Notes: generated by a model not told the origin, from the sequence alone. A stretch of 64,000 nt of DNA from Actinophytocola sp963840275 (GCA_963840275.1 CAWIYK010000001.1:558001-622000); one strand, 5' to 3'. Shown: positions 19,167 through 28,362, counted from the stretch's first letter. A program made the numbers and translations.

Positions 19167-20027
19167 TTGCGGCTCATGCGAGTGGGCGCGATCGGCGCGG
19201 AGCGGCCGGTCGTGCTGGACACCCAGGACGGCGAGGACCGCGCGTTCGGCCTCTCCGGGCTGACGAACGACATCGACGGCGCCTTCCTGGCGGCCGACGG
19301 CATCGCCCGCGTGCGGGCCGCGCTCGCCGCGGGCGACCTGCCGGCGGTGGACATCGCGGGGGAGCGCGTCGGCGCGCCGATCGCCCGGCCGCCCGCGGTG
19401 GTCTGCGTCGGCATGAACTACGCCGCGCACGCCGCCGAGTCCGGCGCCGCGCCGCCCGAGGTGCCGGTGATCTTCTTCAAACATCCGAACACCGTGGTCG
19501 GCCCGTACGACGACGTGCTCGTGCCGCGCGGGGCCGGCAAGGTCGACTGGGAGGTCGAGCTCGGCGTGGTGATCGGCACCCGCGCCCGGTACGTCGACTC
19601 CCCGGAGAGCGCTCTCCAGCACGTCGCCGGCTACGTCGTGTCCAACGACGTGTCCGAGCGCGCGCTGCAGCTCGAGACGTCCGGCGGCCAGTGGTCCAAG
19701 GGCAAGTGCTGCGAGACGTTCAACCCGCTCGGCCCGTGGCTGGTGCCGGCCGACGAGGTGGCCGACCCGCAGGCCCTCGGGCTGCGCTCCTGGGTCAACG
19801 GCGAGGTCCGCCAGGACTCCAGCACCTCGGACATGCTGTTCGGGGTCGCGGCCCTGGTCCACGACCTCAGCCAGTACCTCGTGCTGGAGCCGGGGGATCT
19901 GTTGAATACCGGAACGCCGCAGGGGGTCGCGCTCTCCGGCCGCTTCCCATACCTTTCGGTCGACGATGTGATGGAGATCGAGATCGACGGCCTCGGCCGG
20001 CAGCGCCAGGTGCTCGCGAAGGCCTGA
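19167..20027 (+). CDS. Fumarylacetoacetate hydrolase family protein; probable 2,4-diketo-3-deoxy-L-fuconate hydrolase
   Basis: FAH-fold C-C bond hydrolase of 286 aa. The metal/acid-base region reads CVGMNYAAHAAESGA, FFKHPNTVVGPYDD and KVDWEVELGVVIG (ExE ligands), with the later GDLLNTGTPQGVAL. In the oxidative L-fucose pathway this family splits 2,4-diketo-3-deoxy-L-fuconate into pyruvate and L-lactate. Its placement directly before lutABC, which oxidises L-lactate, supports that role. A TTG start at 19167 with AGGGGAG 9 bp upstream gives MRLMRVGAIGAERPVVL; an ATG at 19176 is the alternative. The specific substrate is inferred from context. Confidence 0.82.
   Translation: MRLMRVGAIGAERPVVLDTQDGEDRAFGLSGLTNDIDGAFLAADGIARVRAALAAGDLPAVDIAGERVGAPIARPPAVVCVGMNYAAHAAESGAAPPEVPVIFFKHPNTVVGPYDDVLVPRGAGKVDWEVELGVVIGTRARYVDSPESALQHVAGYVVSNDVSERALQLETSGGQWSKGKCCETFNPLGPWLVPADEVADPQALGLRSWVNGEVRQDSSTSDMLFGVAALVHDLSQYLVLEPGDLLNTGTPQGVALSGRFPYLSVDDVMEIEIDGLGRQRQVLAKA
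19604..19617. repeat. Palindrome GGAGAGCGCTCTCC, perfect copy (in FAH gene)
   Basis: Fourteen-base perfect palindrome inside the coding sequence. It looks like a LacI-family half-site pair around a central GCGC. Four further copies or near-copies lie between here and 35.9 kb. Confidence 0.6.
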
Positions 20028-20049
20028 GCTGCCCGGGAAGGAGACCGCG

Positions 20050-20781
20050 TTGCGTACGCGGGTCGCGCTGTTCGCCACGTGTCTCACCGACACGTTCTTC
20101 CCCGACACCGCGCGCGCGGTCGTCCGGCTCCTCGAGCGGCTCGGCTGCGACGTCGACTTCCCGGCGGCGCAGACCTGCTGCGGCCAGATGCACTTCAACA
20201 CCGGCTACCGCGCGCAGGCGACGAAGCTCGCGAAGCGCCACGCGAGGGCGTTCGACGGCTACGACGCGGTGGTGGCGCCGTCCGGGTCGTGCGCCGGCAT
20301 GGTGCGCGACGTCTACCCGGACCTGCACCGGTCGACGAAGGCGGTCGCCGGGCGCACCTACGAGCTGTCCGAGTTCCTCGTCGACGTGCTCGGGGTGACC
20401 GACGTCGGCGCGTACTTCCCGCACCGGGTCACCTACCACCCGACCTGCCACTCGCTGCGGGTGCTCGAGGTCGGTGACAAGCCGCTGTCGCTGCTGCGGG
20501 CGGTCCGCGGGCTCGATCTGGTCGAGCTGCCGGCCGCCGAGTCGTGCTGCGGGTTCGGCGGCACGTTCGCGCTGAAGAACGCGGAGACGTCGACGGCCAT
20601 GCTCGCGGACAAGATGAGCCACGTGCTCGACACCCGCGCGCAGGTCGTCACCGCGGGCGACAACTCGTGCCTGATGCACATCGGTGGCGGCCTGTCCCGG
20701 CTGCGGACGGGCGTGCGGCCGCTGCACCTCGCGGAGATCCTGGCGAGCACGGAGGAGGAGCCATGGGCCGCAACCCCGTGA
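20050..20781 (+). CDS. lutA: L-lactate oxidation iron-sulfur protein A
   Basis: CCG-domain protein of 243 aa, one of three subunits of the LutABC (YkgEFG) complex that oxidises L-lactate to pyruvate. Two cysteine-rich CCG modules are visible: CCGQMHFNTGYR with an upstream lone Cys, and CCGFGGTFALKN with THPTC-type sequence before it (YHPTCHSLR). The TTG start has GGGAAGGAGA upstream. It is 22 bp after the FAH gene and overlaps lutB by 19 bp, so all four genes form one unit. Confidence 0.92.
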   Translation: MRTRVALFATCLTDTFFPDTARAVVRLLERLGCDVDFPAAQTCCGQMHFNTGYRAQATKLAKRHARAFDGYDAVVAPSGSCAGMVRDVYPDLHRSTKAVAGRTYELSEFLVDVLGVTDVGAYFPHRVTYHPTCHSLRVLEVGDKPLSLLRAVRGLDLVELPAAESCCGFGGTFALKNAETSTAMLADKMSHVLDTRAQVVTAGDNSCLMHIGGGLSRLRTGVRPLHLAEILASTEEEPWAATP

Positions 20782-22199
20782 CGTGGCTGGGCAGCCCGAC
20801 GTTCCCGAACGCCGCTCGGAAAGCGCTCTCCGACGTGCAGCTGCGCGGCAACCTCGCGCACGCGACCTCGACGATCCGCACCAAGCGGGCGGCCGCCGTC
20901 GACGAGCTGCCCGACTGGCAGCGGCTGCGCGAGGCCGGCGAGGCGATCAAGGACGACGTGCTCGCCAACCTGGACACCTACCTCGAACGCCTCGAGGCCG
21001 CGGTCACCGCGCGCGGCGGCGTCGTGCACTGGGCGCGGGACGCGGCGGAGGCCAACGAGATCGTGCTGCGGCTGACCCGCGAGGCCGGCGCGGACGAGGT
21101 CGTCAAGGTCAAGTCCATGGCCACCGCTGAGATCGGGCTCAACGAGGCACTGGAAGCCGGCGGTGTCTCAGCCATTGAAACGGATCTCGCCGAGCTGATC
21201 GTGCAGCTCGGCGATGATCGTCCGTCACACATTCTCGTGCCTGCGATCCACCGCAACCGCTCAGAGATCAGAGACATATTTCGGCAGGCGATGCCGGATG
21301 TCCCCGCTGACCTTTCCGACCGGCCGACCGAGCTCGCTGAGGCGGCTCGGAAACACCTGCGCCGCAAGTTCCTGTCCGCGAAGGTGGCGATCTCGGGTGC
21401 GAACTTCGCGGTCGCGGACACCGGTTCGGTCGTCGTGGTGGAATCCGAGGGCAACGGCCGGATGTGTCTCACCCTGCCCGAAACGCTGATCACCGTGATG
21501 GGCATCGAGAAACTGATCCCGACCTGGTCCGATCTCGAGGTGTTTCTGCAACTGCTCCCGCGTTCCTCGACCGCGGAACGGATGAACCCGTACACGTCGG
21601 TGTGGACCGGTGCCACGCCTGGTGACGGGCCGCAGAGTTTTCACCTGGTGTTGCTGGACAACGGCCGCACCAAGACCCTCGCGGACAAGGTCGGCCGGCA
21701 GGCGCTGCGCTGCATCCGGTGCTCCGCGTGTCTCAACGTGTGCCCGGTGTACGAGCGGACCGGCGGTCAGGCGTACGGCTCGGTGTATCCGGGCCCGATC
21801 GGCGCGATCCTGACCCCGCAGCTCGGCGCCGGCACGGACGACCAGGAGACGGCCGCGCTGCTGAAGTCGCTGCCGTTCGCGTCGTCGCTGTGCGGCGCCT
21901 GCTACGAGGTGTGCCCGGTGCGCATCGACATCCCGCGGGTGCTGGTTCACCTGCGCGGCAAGGCCGTGGAGAGCGGGCACACCCCCGAGTCGGTCGCGAT
22001 GGCCGCCGCGGGCTGGGTGATGGCGTCGCCGACGCGGTACCGATGGGCGCAGCGGGCGGCGACGGCGCTGCGGCTCCTCGCGCGGCGCGGGAAGATCAAA
22101 CGCCTGCCGTGGCCCGGTTCCCGATGGACGGACGCGCGGGATCTGCCGGCGCCCGCGAAGGAGACGTTCTCGGCGTGGTGGCGGAGGACTCGTGGCTGA
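20763..22199 (+). CDS. lutB: L-lactate oxidation iron-sulfur protein B
   Basis: LutB/YkgF homologue of 478 aa. It combines a LUD domain (about residues 60-290) with a C-terminal ferredoxin domain bearing CIRCSACLNVCPVY and CGACYEVCPVRIDIPR for two [4Fe-4S] clusters. The ATG at 20763 follows GGAGGAG inside lutA; a longer reading from 20544 is a lutA shadow. The stretch at about 21140-21340 uses more A/T third positions than the rest of the gene, a possible recombination patch. Confidence 0.93.
   Translation: MGRNPVTWLGSPTFPNAARKALSDVQLRGNLAHATSTIRTKRAAAVDELPDWQRLREAGEAIKDDVLANLDTYLERLEAAVTARGGVVHWARDAAEANEIVLRLTREAGADEVVKVKSMATAEIGLNEALEAGGVSAIETDLAELIVQLGDDRPSHILVPAIHRNRSEIRDIFRQAMPDVPADLSDRPTELAEAARKHLRRKFLSAKVAISGANFAVADTGSVVVVESEGNGRMCLTLPETLITVMGIEKLIPTWSDLEVFLQLLPRSSTAERMNPYTSVWTGATPGDGPQSFHLVLLDNGRTKTLADKVGRQALRCIRCSACLNVCPVYERTGGQAYGSVYPGPIGAILTPQLGAGTDDQETAALLKSLPFASSLCGACYEVCPVRIDIPRVLVHLRGKAVESGHTPESVAMAAAGWVMASPTRYRWAQRAATALRLLARRGKIKRLPWPGSRWTDARDLPAPAKETFSAWWRRTRG
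20818..20831. repeat. Palindrome GGAAAGCGCTCTCC (one-mismatch copy, start of lutB)
   Basis: Variant of GGAGAGCGCTCTCC, 55 bp into lutB and in a different codon phase from the FAH copy. Confidence 0.5.
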
Positions 22200-22815
22200 G
22201 GACGCGCGCTCCGTGGTGCTCGGCCGGATCCGGGCGGCGCTCGCCGACCGCCCCGGCCCGGTGACCGTGCCACGCGACTACGACCACACCCGCGACCTCG
22301 GCGATGTGTTGACACTGCTGGAGAAGCAGGTCGCCGACTATCGCGCCGTGGTGCGCAGGGTGCCGGAACACGCGCTGGTGGCACAGATCGAGACGTCGCT
22401 CGCGGCGCGCGGCGCGCGGGTCATGGCGGCGCCGGCGGACCTGCCGTCGTGGTGGCGCGTCGGCGACGTCGTGTGGTCGCTCGACGCGCCGATGTCCCCG
22501 CTGACCAACGCGGCACTCGATCGTGCCGACGGCGTGCTCACCGGCTGCGCCGTCGCGATCGCCCAGACCGGCACGATCGTGCTCGACGCCGGCGCGGCGC
22601 AGGGCCGCCGCGCGCTGACCCTCCTGCCGGACTACCACCTGTGCGTCGTGTTCGCGGACCAGGTCGCGGCGACCGTGCCCGAAGCGCTGGCCCGCCTGGA
22701 CGGCACGCGGCCGCTGACGTTCATCAGCGGCCCGTCCGCCACGAGCGACATCGAGCTGGACCGCGTCGAAGGCGTGCACGGCCCCCGCAACCTGGAAGTC
22801 CTGATCGTCGGCTAG
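22192..22815 (+). CDS. lutC: L-lactate oxidation protein C (LUD domain)
   Basis: LutC/YkgG homologue of 207 aa, a LUD-domain protein without Fe-S cysteines. Typical segments are VLGRIRAAL at the N-terminus, TGCAVAIAQTGTIVLDAGAAQGRRALTLLPDYHLCVV, and ISGPSATSDIELDRVEGVHGPRNLEVLIVG at the C-terminus. The GTG start lies 8 bp inside lutB, indicating coupling. It ends the FAH-lutABC unit; a hairpin follows within 20 bp. Confidence 0.93.
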   Translation: MAEDARSVVLGRIRAALADRPGPVTVPRDYDHTRDLGDVLTLLEKQVADYRAVVRRVPEHALVAQIETSLAARGARVMAAPADLPSWWRVGDVVWSLDAPMSPLTNAALDRADGVLTGCAVAIAQTGTIVLDAGAAQGRRALTLLPDYHLCVVFADQVAATVPEALARLDGTRPLTFISGPSATSDIELDRVEGVHGPRNLEVLIVG

Positions 22816-22829
22816 TACGGCATGGCCGC

Positions 22830-22852
22830 GCCGCGAAAGGCGCGTTCGCGGC
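22830..22852. terminator. Hairpin between convergent lutC and asnB
   Basis: GCCGCGAA (22830-22837), a 7-nt loop, then TTCGCGGC (22845-22852). A related sequence recurs near 23002 before the asnB stop. It has no U-tract, but its position between convergent genes suits a bidirectional terminator. Confidence 0.45.
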
Positions 22853-22874
22853 GTGGTTCTTCTCGAGGCTGGCT

Positions 22875-22949
22875 GGGACACGCGGTCGGACGATCGCGCT
22901 GTTGTCCCGGGAGCACGGGGTGGGGCGATCGACGCCGCACCCCGCCGGC
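22875..22949 (+). repeat. Dispersed intergenic element, copy A
   Basis: Seventy-five bases beginning GGGACACGCGGTCGGACGAT and ending GCCGCACCCCGCCGGC. They match 60007-60081 on the opposite strand with about four differences. The element lies in the 220-bp gap between lutC and asnB; two CGATCG cores are conserved between copies. Confidence 0.8.
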
Positions 22950-23035
22950 TCGAGTTCCTGTCCGGTACCGGGTCGGGGCTGGACCCGCTGGCGGAGATGC
23001 GGCGAAGGCGCGTTCGGGGCGGTGGGCTTCGGCCG

Positions 23036-24961
23036 CTACAGCTTCACCGGGTAGACCGGCTCCGGGATGTCCGGCTTGATGCGGTTCTCGACGAAGATGC
23101 CGTGCCACAGCATGAACACGAGCAGCGCCCACAGCTGGCGGCTGCGGTCCAGGTCGCCGGCACGATGCTCCTCCAGCAGCCCGAGCACGACCTTCTTGTC
23201 GAGGATGTCCTCGGTGCGCGAGTCGGCGATGATGCCGCGCGCCCAGTCGTACATCTCGTCGCGCAGCCACAGTCGGATCGGCACCGGGAAGCCGAGCTTG
23301 CGCCGGTTCAGCACGTGCGGCGGGATGATCTTCGCCAATGCCTTGCGCAGCGCGAACTTCGTCGTGCCGCCGGCGAGCTTCTGGTCGAGCGGGATGCTCG
23401 CGGCGACGTCGAAGACCTCGGTGTCGAGGAACGGCACCCGCAGCTCCAGCGAGTTCGCCATCGTCACCTTGTCCGCCTTGACCAGGATGTCGCCGCGCAG
23501 CCACGTGTAGAGGTCGACGTGCTGCATGCGCGCCACCGGGTCCCAGCCGCGTGAGATGTCGTACCAGGGCGCGGTGACGTCCTTGAAGCCGACGCCCTCG
23601 AGGTGCCCTGGCAGCACGGCACGCAGCTGGTCGTCGCGGAAGTTGCGTGCGTTGCCGTAGTAGCGGTCCTCCAGCGGCAGCGCGGCCCGCCGCAGGAGAT
23701 CCTTGCCACGCACGCCTTCCGGGATCTTCGTCGACACCTTGCCGAGCAGCCTGCGCACGCCGCCGGGCACCTTCTCGAACGGCGCCAGCGAGATCGGCTC
23801 GTTGTAGATCGTGTAGCCGCCGAACAGCTCGTCGGCGCCCTCGCCGGACAGCACGGCCTTGACGTGCTTGCGCGCCTCGCGCGCGATGAACCAAAGCGGC
23901 ACCAGCGCGGGGTCGGCGACCGGATCGTCGAGGTACCAGACGATGAGCGGCAGCGCGGCCATCATCTCCTCGGCCGACACCGTGCGGACGACGTGCCGGA
24001 CGCCGATCGCCGCCGCCGTCTCGGCAGCCACGTCCACCTCGGAGTAGCCCTCGCGCTCGAACCCGGTGGTGAACGCGATGAGGTTCGGGTTGGTCTCCTT
24101 CGCGAGCGTCGCGGTGGCCGTCGAGTCGATGCCGCCGGACAGGAACGCGCCGACCGTGACGTCCGGGTCGGAGATCATGTGCTTGTCGACCGAGTCCCGC
24201 AGCACGTCGGCGATGCGCTCGTACAGCGCCTCCGGGTCGGCCACCGGCTTCGCGTCGAACCGGGGGTGGAAGTAGCGGCTGAACTCGACCCGCCCGCCCG
24301 GCCTGACCCGGAACGACGTGCCGGACTCGACCCGCCGGATCCCGGTATGCATGGTCTCCGGCTCCGGCACGTACTGCAGCACCAGGTAGTGCTGCAGCGC
24401 CGTGCGGTCCAGCTCCTCGCGGACGCCGAGCGGGCCGGACAGCTCCAGCAGGCTCTTCTTCTCGCTGGAGAACGCGACCCCGCCGGGCCCGGCCGAGTAG
24501 AACAGCGGCTTGATGCCGAACGGGTCGCGCGCGCCGAACACGACCTTCTCCTGCGCGTCCCAGATCAGGAACGCGAACATGCCGCGCAGACGCGGGACCG
24601 CGTCCGGGCCGAGGTGGTGGTAGGCGGCGACGATCGCCTCACCGTCGCCTTCCGTGCCGAACCGGGTGCCGAACCTGGCGGTGAGCTCGGCCCGCAGCTC
24701 CAGGTAGTTGTAGATCTCGCCGTTGAAGTTCAGCGTGTACCGCGTCGGCGCCTCCGGCGGCCCCCACACCAGCGGCTGGTGCGAGTGCTCGAGGTCGATG
24801 AACCCGAGCCGGTTGAAGCCGTAGACGACCTCGGCGTCGGCCCAGGTGTCGGTCTCGTCGGGACCGCGGTGGCGTTGGCAGCGCAGCGCCGCCCGTACGG
24901 CGGGCCGCGCGGCGGCCGCGTCGGTCTCGCTGGCGCAGATCAGTCCAAGCAGGCCACACAC
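23036..24961 (-). CDS. asnB: Asparagine synthase (glutamine-hydrolysing)
   Basis: Makes asparagine from aspartate, glutamine and ATP; 641 aa. The GTG start gives Met-Cys-Gly-Leu, leaving Cys2 as the class II glutaminase nucleophile. LNFNGEIYNYLELRAEL is the glutaminase pocket. The synthetase domain shows the PP-loop GAFLSGGIDSTATATLA and VLSGEGADELFGGY. It separates the FAH-lutABC block from the tet-like gene and the fucose genes and has no visible link to sugar metabolism. It is convergent to lutC. Confidence 0.95.
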   Translation of the reverse strand: MCGLLGLICASETDAAAARPAVRAALRCQRHRGPDETDTWADAEVVYGFNRLGFIDLEHSHQPLVWGPPEAPTRYTLNFNGEIYNYLELRAELTARFGTRFGTEGDGEAIVAAYHHLGPDAVPRLRGMFAFLIWDAQEKVVFGARDPFGIKPLFYSAGPGGVAFSSEKKSLLELSGPLGVREELDRTALQHYLVLQYVPEPETMHTGIRRVESGTSFRVRPGGRVEFSRYFHPRFDAKPVADPEALYERIADVLRDSVDKHMISDPDVTVGAFLSGGIDSTATATLAKETNPNLIAFTTGFEREGYSEVDVAAETAAAIGVRHVVRTVSAEEMMAALPLIVWYLDDPVADPALVPLWFIAREARKHVKAVLSGEGADELFGGYTIYNEPISLAPFEKVPGGVRRLLGKVSTKIPEGVRGKDLLRRAALPLEDRYYGNARNFRDDQLRAVLPGHLEGVGFKDVTAPWYDISRGWDPVARMQHVDLYTWLRGDILVKADKVTMANSLELRVPFLDTEVFDVAASIPLDQKLAGGTTKFALRKALAKIIPPHVLNRRKLGFPVPIRLWLRDEMYDWARGIIADSRTEDILDKKVVLGLLEEHRAGDLDRSRQLWALLVFMLWHGIFVENRIKPDIPEPVYPVKL

Positions 24962-25053
24962 GTGTGCTCACACCTCGGTTCCTCGGGGCTGGAGCCGTCA
25001 ACTATGCCGCACGGCACGGGTAATTCGGTTGCCGCGTGTGCTGAGGTGGTGGC

Positions 25054-25164
25054 ATGCGCGAGAAGTTCATGATCCACCAGCTGGCCACCGTTGCCCATGC
25101 AGGAGACATGAACCTTCGTGCCTACCCTCAACCTGGGGATTCTCGCCCATGTCGACGCCGGTAA
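25054..25164 (+). CDS. Possible 36-codon leader ORF overlapping the ribosomal-protection gene start
   Basis: ATG at 25054 with GAGGTGG about 5 bp upstream, running to TAA at 25162-25164. Its last part overlaps the start of the Tet/Otr-like gene in another frame. Codons 1-18 lie outside any other gene. Upstream ORFs of this kind regulate ribosome-target resistance genes by attenuation. There is no homology evidence, so it is only a candidate. Confidence 0.35.
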   Translation: MREKFMIHQLATVAHAGDMNLRAYPQPGDSRPCRRR

Positions 25165-26886
25165 GACGTCGCTGACGGAACGGCTGCTGCTGAACGCCGG
25201 CGTCATCGCCGAGCTGGGCAGCGTGGACGCCGGTTCGACCCAGACCGACTCGCTCGCCCTGGAACGTGCGAGAGGGATCACCATCAAGTCGGCGGTGGTG
25301 TCCTTCGCCGTCGGGGACACCACGGTCAACCTCATCGACACCCCCGGTCACCCGGACTTCATCGCCGAGGTCGAGCGCGTGCTCGGTGTGCTGGACGGCG
25401 CCGTGCTGGTGGTGTCGGCCGTCGAGGGGGTGCAGGCGCAGACCCGGGTGCTGATGCGGACGCTGCGCAGGTTGCGGATCCCGACGCTGGTCTTCGTGAA
25501 CAAGACGGACCGGACCGGCGCGGACCCGGACCGCGTGGTGCGCGACCTCAACGCGCGGCTCGCGCCGGCGATCCCGCTCGACCGGGCCGCGGAGCTGCTG
25601 GCCGAGCACGACGACGAGGCACTGGCCGCGTACGTCGACGGGAAACCGCTCTCCCGAGACCTGCTGGTGGCGCGGACCCGCGACGCCAGAGTGCACCCGG
25701 TGTTCGCCGGGTCGGCCGTGACCGGCGCCGGGGTGGCCGAGCTGACCGACGCGATCGTGTCGATGCTGCCGGCCACCGACACGGCCACCGAAGGCCCACG
25801 GACGCTGCCACGGACGCGCACGCGCCGCTGTCCGGCACGGTGTTCAAGGTCGAACGCGGGCCGGCGGGGGAGAAGATCGCCTACGCGCGGCTGTTCTCCG
25901 GCACCGTGCGGGTACGGGACCGGGTGCCGCTCGGGTCGGACCGGGTCGGCAAGGTGACCGCCGTGCGGGTGTTCGACGGCGGCGGACCGGTGCTCACCGC
26001 CGGTCGGATCGGCAAGCTGTGGGGTTTGACCGAGGTCCGTGTCGGCGACGCCATCGGCACGCCCAGGTCGGCGGGGCACGAGCACTTCCCGCCGCCGACG
26101 CTGGCGACGGTCGTCGAGCCGGTCCACGCCGCCGACCGGATCGCCCTGCACAAGGCGCTCACCCAGCTCGCCGAGTCGGACCCGCTGATCAACCTGCGGG
26201 ACGGCCTTTCCGTCTCGCTGTACGGCGAGGTGCAGAAGGAGGTCATCGAGGCGACGCTGGCCGACGAGTACGGCATCGCGGTCACGTTCCGCGAGACCAC
26301 CACCATCTGCATCGAGCGGCCGGTCGGCGCGGGCGCCGCGGTCGAGCTGATCGGCGAGAACCCGTACCCCGCCACGGTCGGCCTGCGGGTCGAACCCGGT
26401 CCGGTCGACTCCGGCGTGCGGTTCGCGCTGGCGGTCGAGCTGGGGTCGCTGCCGCTGTCGTTCTTCACGGCCGTCGAGGAGACCGTGCGTGCCGAGCTGC
26501 GGGCGGGCAGGCGCTGGGAGGTGACCGACTGCGTGGTCACCATGACCCACTCCGGGTACTCGTCGCCGGTCACCGTCGCTGGCCATTTCCGTGACCTCAC
26601 CCGTGTGGTCCTGCGGGCCGCGCTGGCCCGGGCCGGCACCCGGGTCTACGAGCCGGTGCTGCGGTTCCGGCTGGAGGTCCCCGCGGACGTCGTCGGCACC
26701 ACGCTGCCGGCGCTGACCCGTCTGCGCGCCGTGCCGCACTCCACCCGCCCGGCCGGCCCGACCCAGGTCATCGAGGGCGACATCCCGGCCGCCGACGTGC
26801 ACGCCCTGGAACGCGGGCTGCCGGCCCTCACCCACGGCGAAGGCGTCCTGGAGAGCGCTTTCCACCACTACCAAGCCCGGTACTGA
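25118..26886 (+). pseudogene. Ribosomal-protection (TetM/OtrA-like) translation GTPase gene, frameshifted
   Basis: EF-G-like GTPase of the family that removes tetracycline from ribosomes. The first frame carries G1 AHVDAGKTSLTERLL, G2/G3 GITIKSA and DTPGHPDF, and G4 VFVNKTD. The reading breaks at about 25795-25810 in a C-rich stretch. The second frame resumes as GTVFKVERGPAGEKIAYARL and continues through domains II-V to YQARY at 26886. Restoring one C in GGCCCACGG would join the frames into about 590 aa. Start is GTG 25118 with AGGAGA 11 bp upstream. It may be a real mutation or a base-call error. A 14-bp GGAGAGCGCTTTCC sits at its 3' end. Confidence 0.8.
26850..26863. repeat. Palindrome GGAGAGCGCTTTCC (one-mismatch copy)
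   Basis: Variant of the 14-base GCGC-centred palindrome, at the 3' end of the ribosomal-protection gene and about 130 bp before the fuconate dehydratase start. Confidence 0.5.
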
Positions 26887-26946
26887 TCCGATCAATGGCG
26901 CAACAAGGTTGCCGATGATCTGGATTCTGCCGGCCGACTCGGGTAT

Positions 26947-26957
26947 ACATCGGATGT
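26947..26957. promoter_or_regulatory. Perfect ACATCGGATGT operator before the fuconate dehydratase gene
   Basis: It overlaps TATACA (26944-26949), a good -10 hexamer, and lies 36 bp before the ATG at 26993. Bound repressor would block RNA polymerase. The motif is identical to the copy at 18980. Confidence 0.6.
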
Positions 26958-26992
26958 CTGGTCGGGCAAATCGGAAGGGGAACGCGGCTGAC

Positions 26993-28288
26993 ATGGCGCG
27001 CATCATCGGCATGGATGTGCTCGACATCCGCTTCCCCACCTCCCGCGAGCTGGACGGGTCGGACGCGATGAACCCCGACCCCGACTACTCGGCGGCCTAC
27101 GTCGTGCTCCGCACCGACGAGGGGCCGGACGGGTACGGGCTCGCGTTCACCATCGGCCGGGGCAACGACGTGCAGGCCGCCGCGATCAGGGCGCTGCACC
27201 ACATCGTCGTCGGCCGGCCGGCGCCGGAGACGGCCGGCGAGCTGGCCGCGCTCAGCCGCGACCTGGTCGGCGACTCGCAGCTGCGCTGGCTCGGCCCCGA
27301 GAAGGGCGTCGCGCACATGGCGATCGGCGCGGTCGTCAACGCGGCGTGGGACCTCGCCGCCCGTCGGGCCGACCGTCCACTGTGGAGGTTCCTGGCCGAG
27401 CTGACGCCCGAGGAGCTGGTCGCACAGGTCGACTTCCGGTACCTGTCCGACGCGCTCACCGAGCAGGACGCGCTGGAGATCCTGCGCAAGCCGGGCCGCG
27501 GGGACCGGATCGCCGAGTTGGAACGGGACGGCTATCCCGCCTACAGCACCGGCGCCGGCTGGCTCGGCTACTCCGACGAGAAGATGGTCCGGCTGGCGAA
27601 GCAGGCCGTCGCCGACGGGTTCACCATGCTGAAGCTCAAGGTGGGCGGCGACCTCGACGACGACATCCGCCGCATGCGCCTCGCCCGCGAGGCCGTCGGC
27701 ACGGACGTGCGGATCGCCGTGGACGCCAACCAGCGCTGGGACGTCGAGCCCGCGGTCAAGTGGATGCGGGCGCTCGCGCAGTACGACCCGTACTGGATCG
27801 AGGAGCCGACCTCGCCGGACGACGTCCTCGCACACCGCGCGATCGCGGAGGCCATCTCGCCGATCCGGGTGGCCACCGGCGAGCACGTGCAGAACCGGGT
27901 GATGTTCAAGCAGTTCCTGCAGGCCGGCGCGCTGTCCGTGGTGCAGATCGACGCGGCGCGGGTCGGCGGGGTCAACGAGAACATCGCGATCCTGCTGCTG
28001 GCGGCCAAGTTCGGCGTGCCGGTGTGCCCGCACGCGGGCGGCGTCGGGCTGTGCGAGCTGGTCCGGCACCTGTCGATGTTCGACTACGTCGCCGTCTCCG
28101 GCAGCAAGGACGACCGCGCGATCGAGTGGGTGGATCAGCTGCACGAGCACTTCACCGATCCCGCTATCGTGCGCGGCGGACGTTACCTCGCGCCGACGGC
28201 CCCAGGCTTCTCCGCACGCATCCACGACGAGGCCATCGCGAGATACGCCTTCCCGGACGGTCCGGAGTGGAGGGACGACATCCCATGA
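26993..28288 (+). CDS. fucD: L-fuconate dehydratase (enolase superfamily)
   Basis: Converts L-fuconate to 2-keto-3-deoxy-L-fuconate; 431 aa. The N-terminal capping domain starts IIGMDVLDIRFPTSRELDGS, close to characterised FucD proteins. Barrel motifs are LKLKVGG (catalytic Lys), IAVDANQRWDV and YWIEEPTSPDD (metal Asp and Glu), ATGEHVQNRV (third metal ligand) and CPHAGGVGLCE (catalytic His region). The ATG at 26993 has GGAAGGGG upstream; earlier ATGs lie in promoter sequence. The stop overlaps a mini-ORF that leads into the SDR gene. D-arabinonate- or L-rhamnonate-type relatives are possible, but the pathway context favours fuconate. Confidence 0.9.
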   Translation: MARIIGMDVLDIRFPTSRELDGSDAMNPDPDYSAAYVVLRTDEGPDGYGLAFTIGRGNDVQAAAIRALHHIVVGRPAPETAGELAALSRDLVGDSQLRWLGPEKGVAHMAIGAVVNAAWDLAARRADRPLWRFLAELTPEELVAQVDFRYLSDALTEQDALEILRKPGRGDRIAELERDGYPAYSTGAGWLGYSDEKMVRLAKQAVADGFTMLKLKVGGDLDDDIRRMRLAREAVGTDVRIAVDANQRWDVEPAVKWMRALAQYDPYWIEEPTSPDDVLAHRAIAEAISPIRVATGEHVQNRVMFKQFLQAGALSVVQIDAARVGGVNENIAILLLAAKFGVPVCPHAGGVGLCELVRHLSMFDYVAVSGSKDDRAIEWVDQLHEHFTDPAIVRGGRYLAPTAPGFSARIHDEAIARYAFPDGPEWRDDIP

Positions 28289-28315
28289 GCGAGCTTGCGA
28301 GCGAGTCAGTGTCAC
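28285..28315 (+). repeat. 31-bp direct repeat, copy 1
   Basis: Begins ATGAGCGAGCTTGCGAGCGA and is identical to 28359-28389, 74 bp apart. It contains a start codon. Partial echoes (CGAGCCTGCGAG) lie between the copies. Confidence 0.9.
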
Positions 28316-28362
28316 AGGGCGACCGCGAGCGGCGTCACCGAGCCTGCGAGGGGGCGTCATGA
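28285..28362 (+). CDS. 25-codon mini-ORF linking fucD and the SDR gene
   Basis: ATG overlaps the fucD stop (ATGA) and its own TGA overlaps the SDR ATG (ATGA). Its first ten codons are a direct repeat of the SDR start, so it probably arose by duplication of that start module. It may serve only to carry ribosomes across. Confidence 0.35.
   Translation: MSELASESVSQGDRERRHRACEGAS

Noticed and set aside
22816..23035. Apparent short coding frames between lutC and asnB
   Set aside because: The sequence is explained by a hairpin and copy A of the dispersed element; the frames have no ribosome sites.
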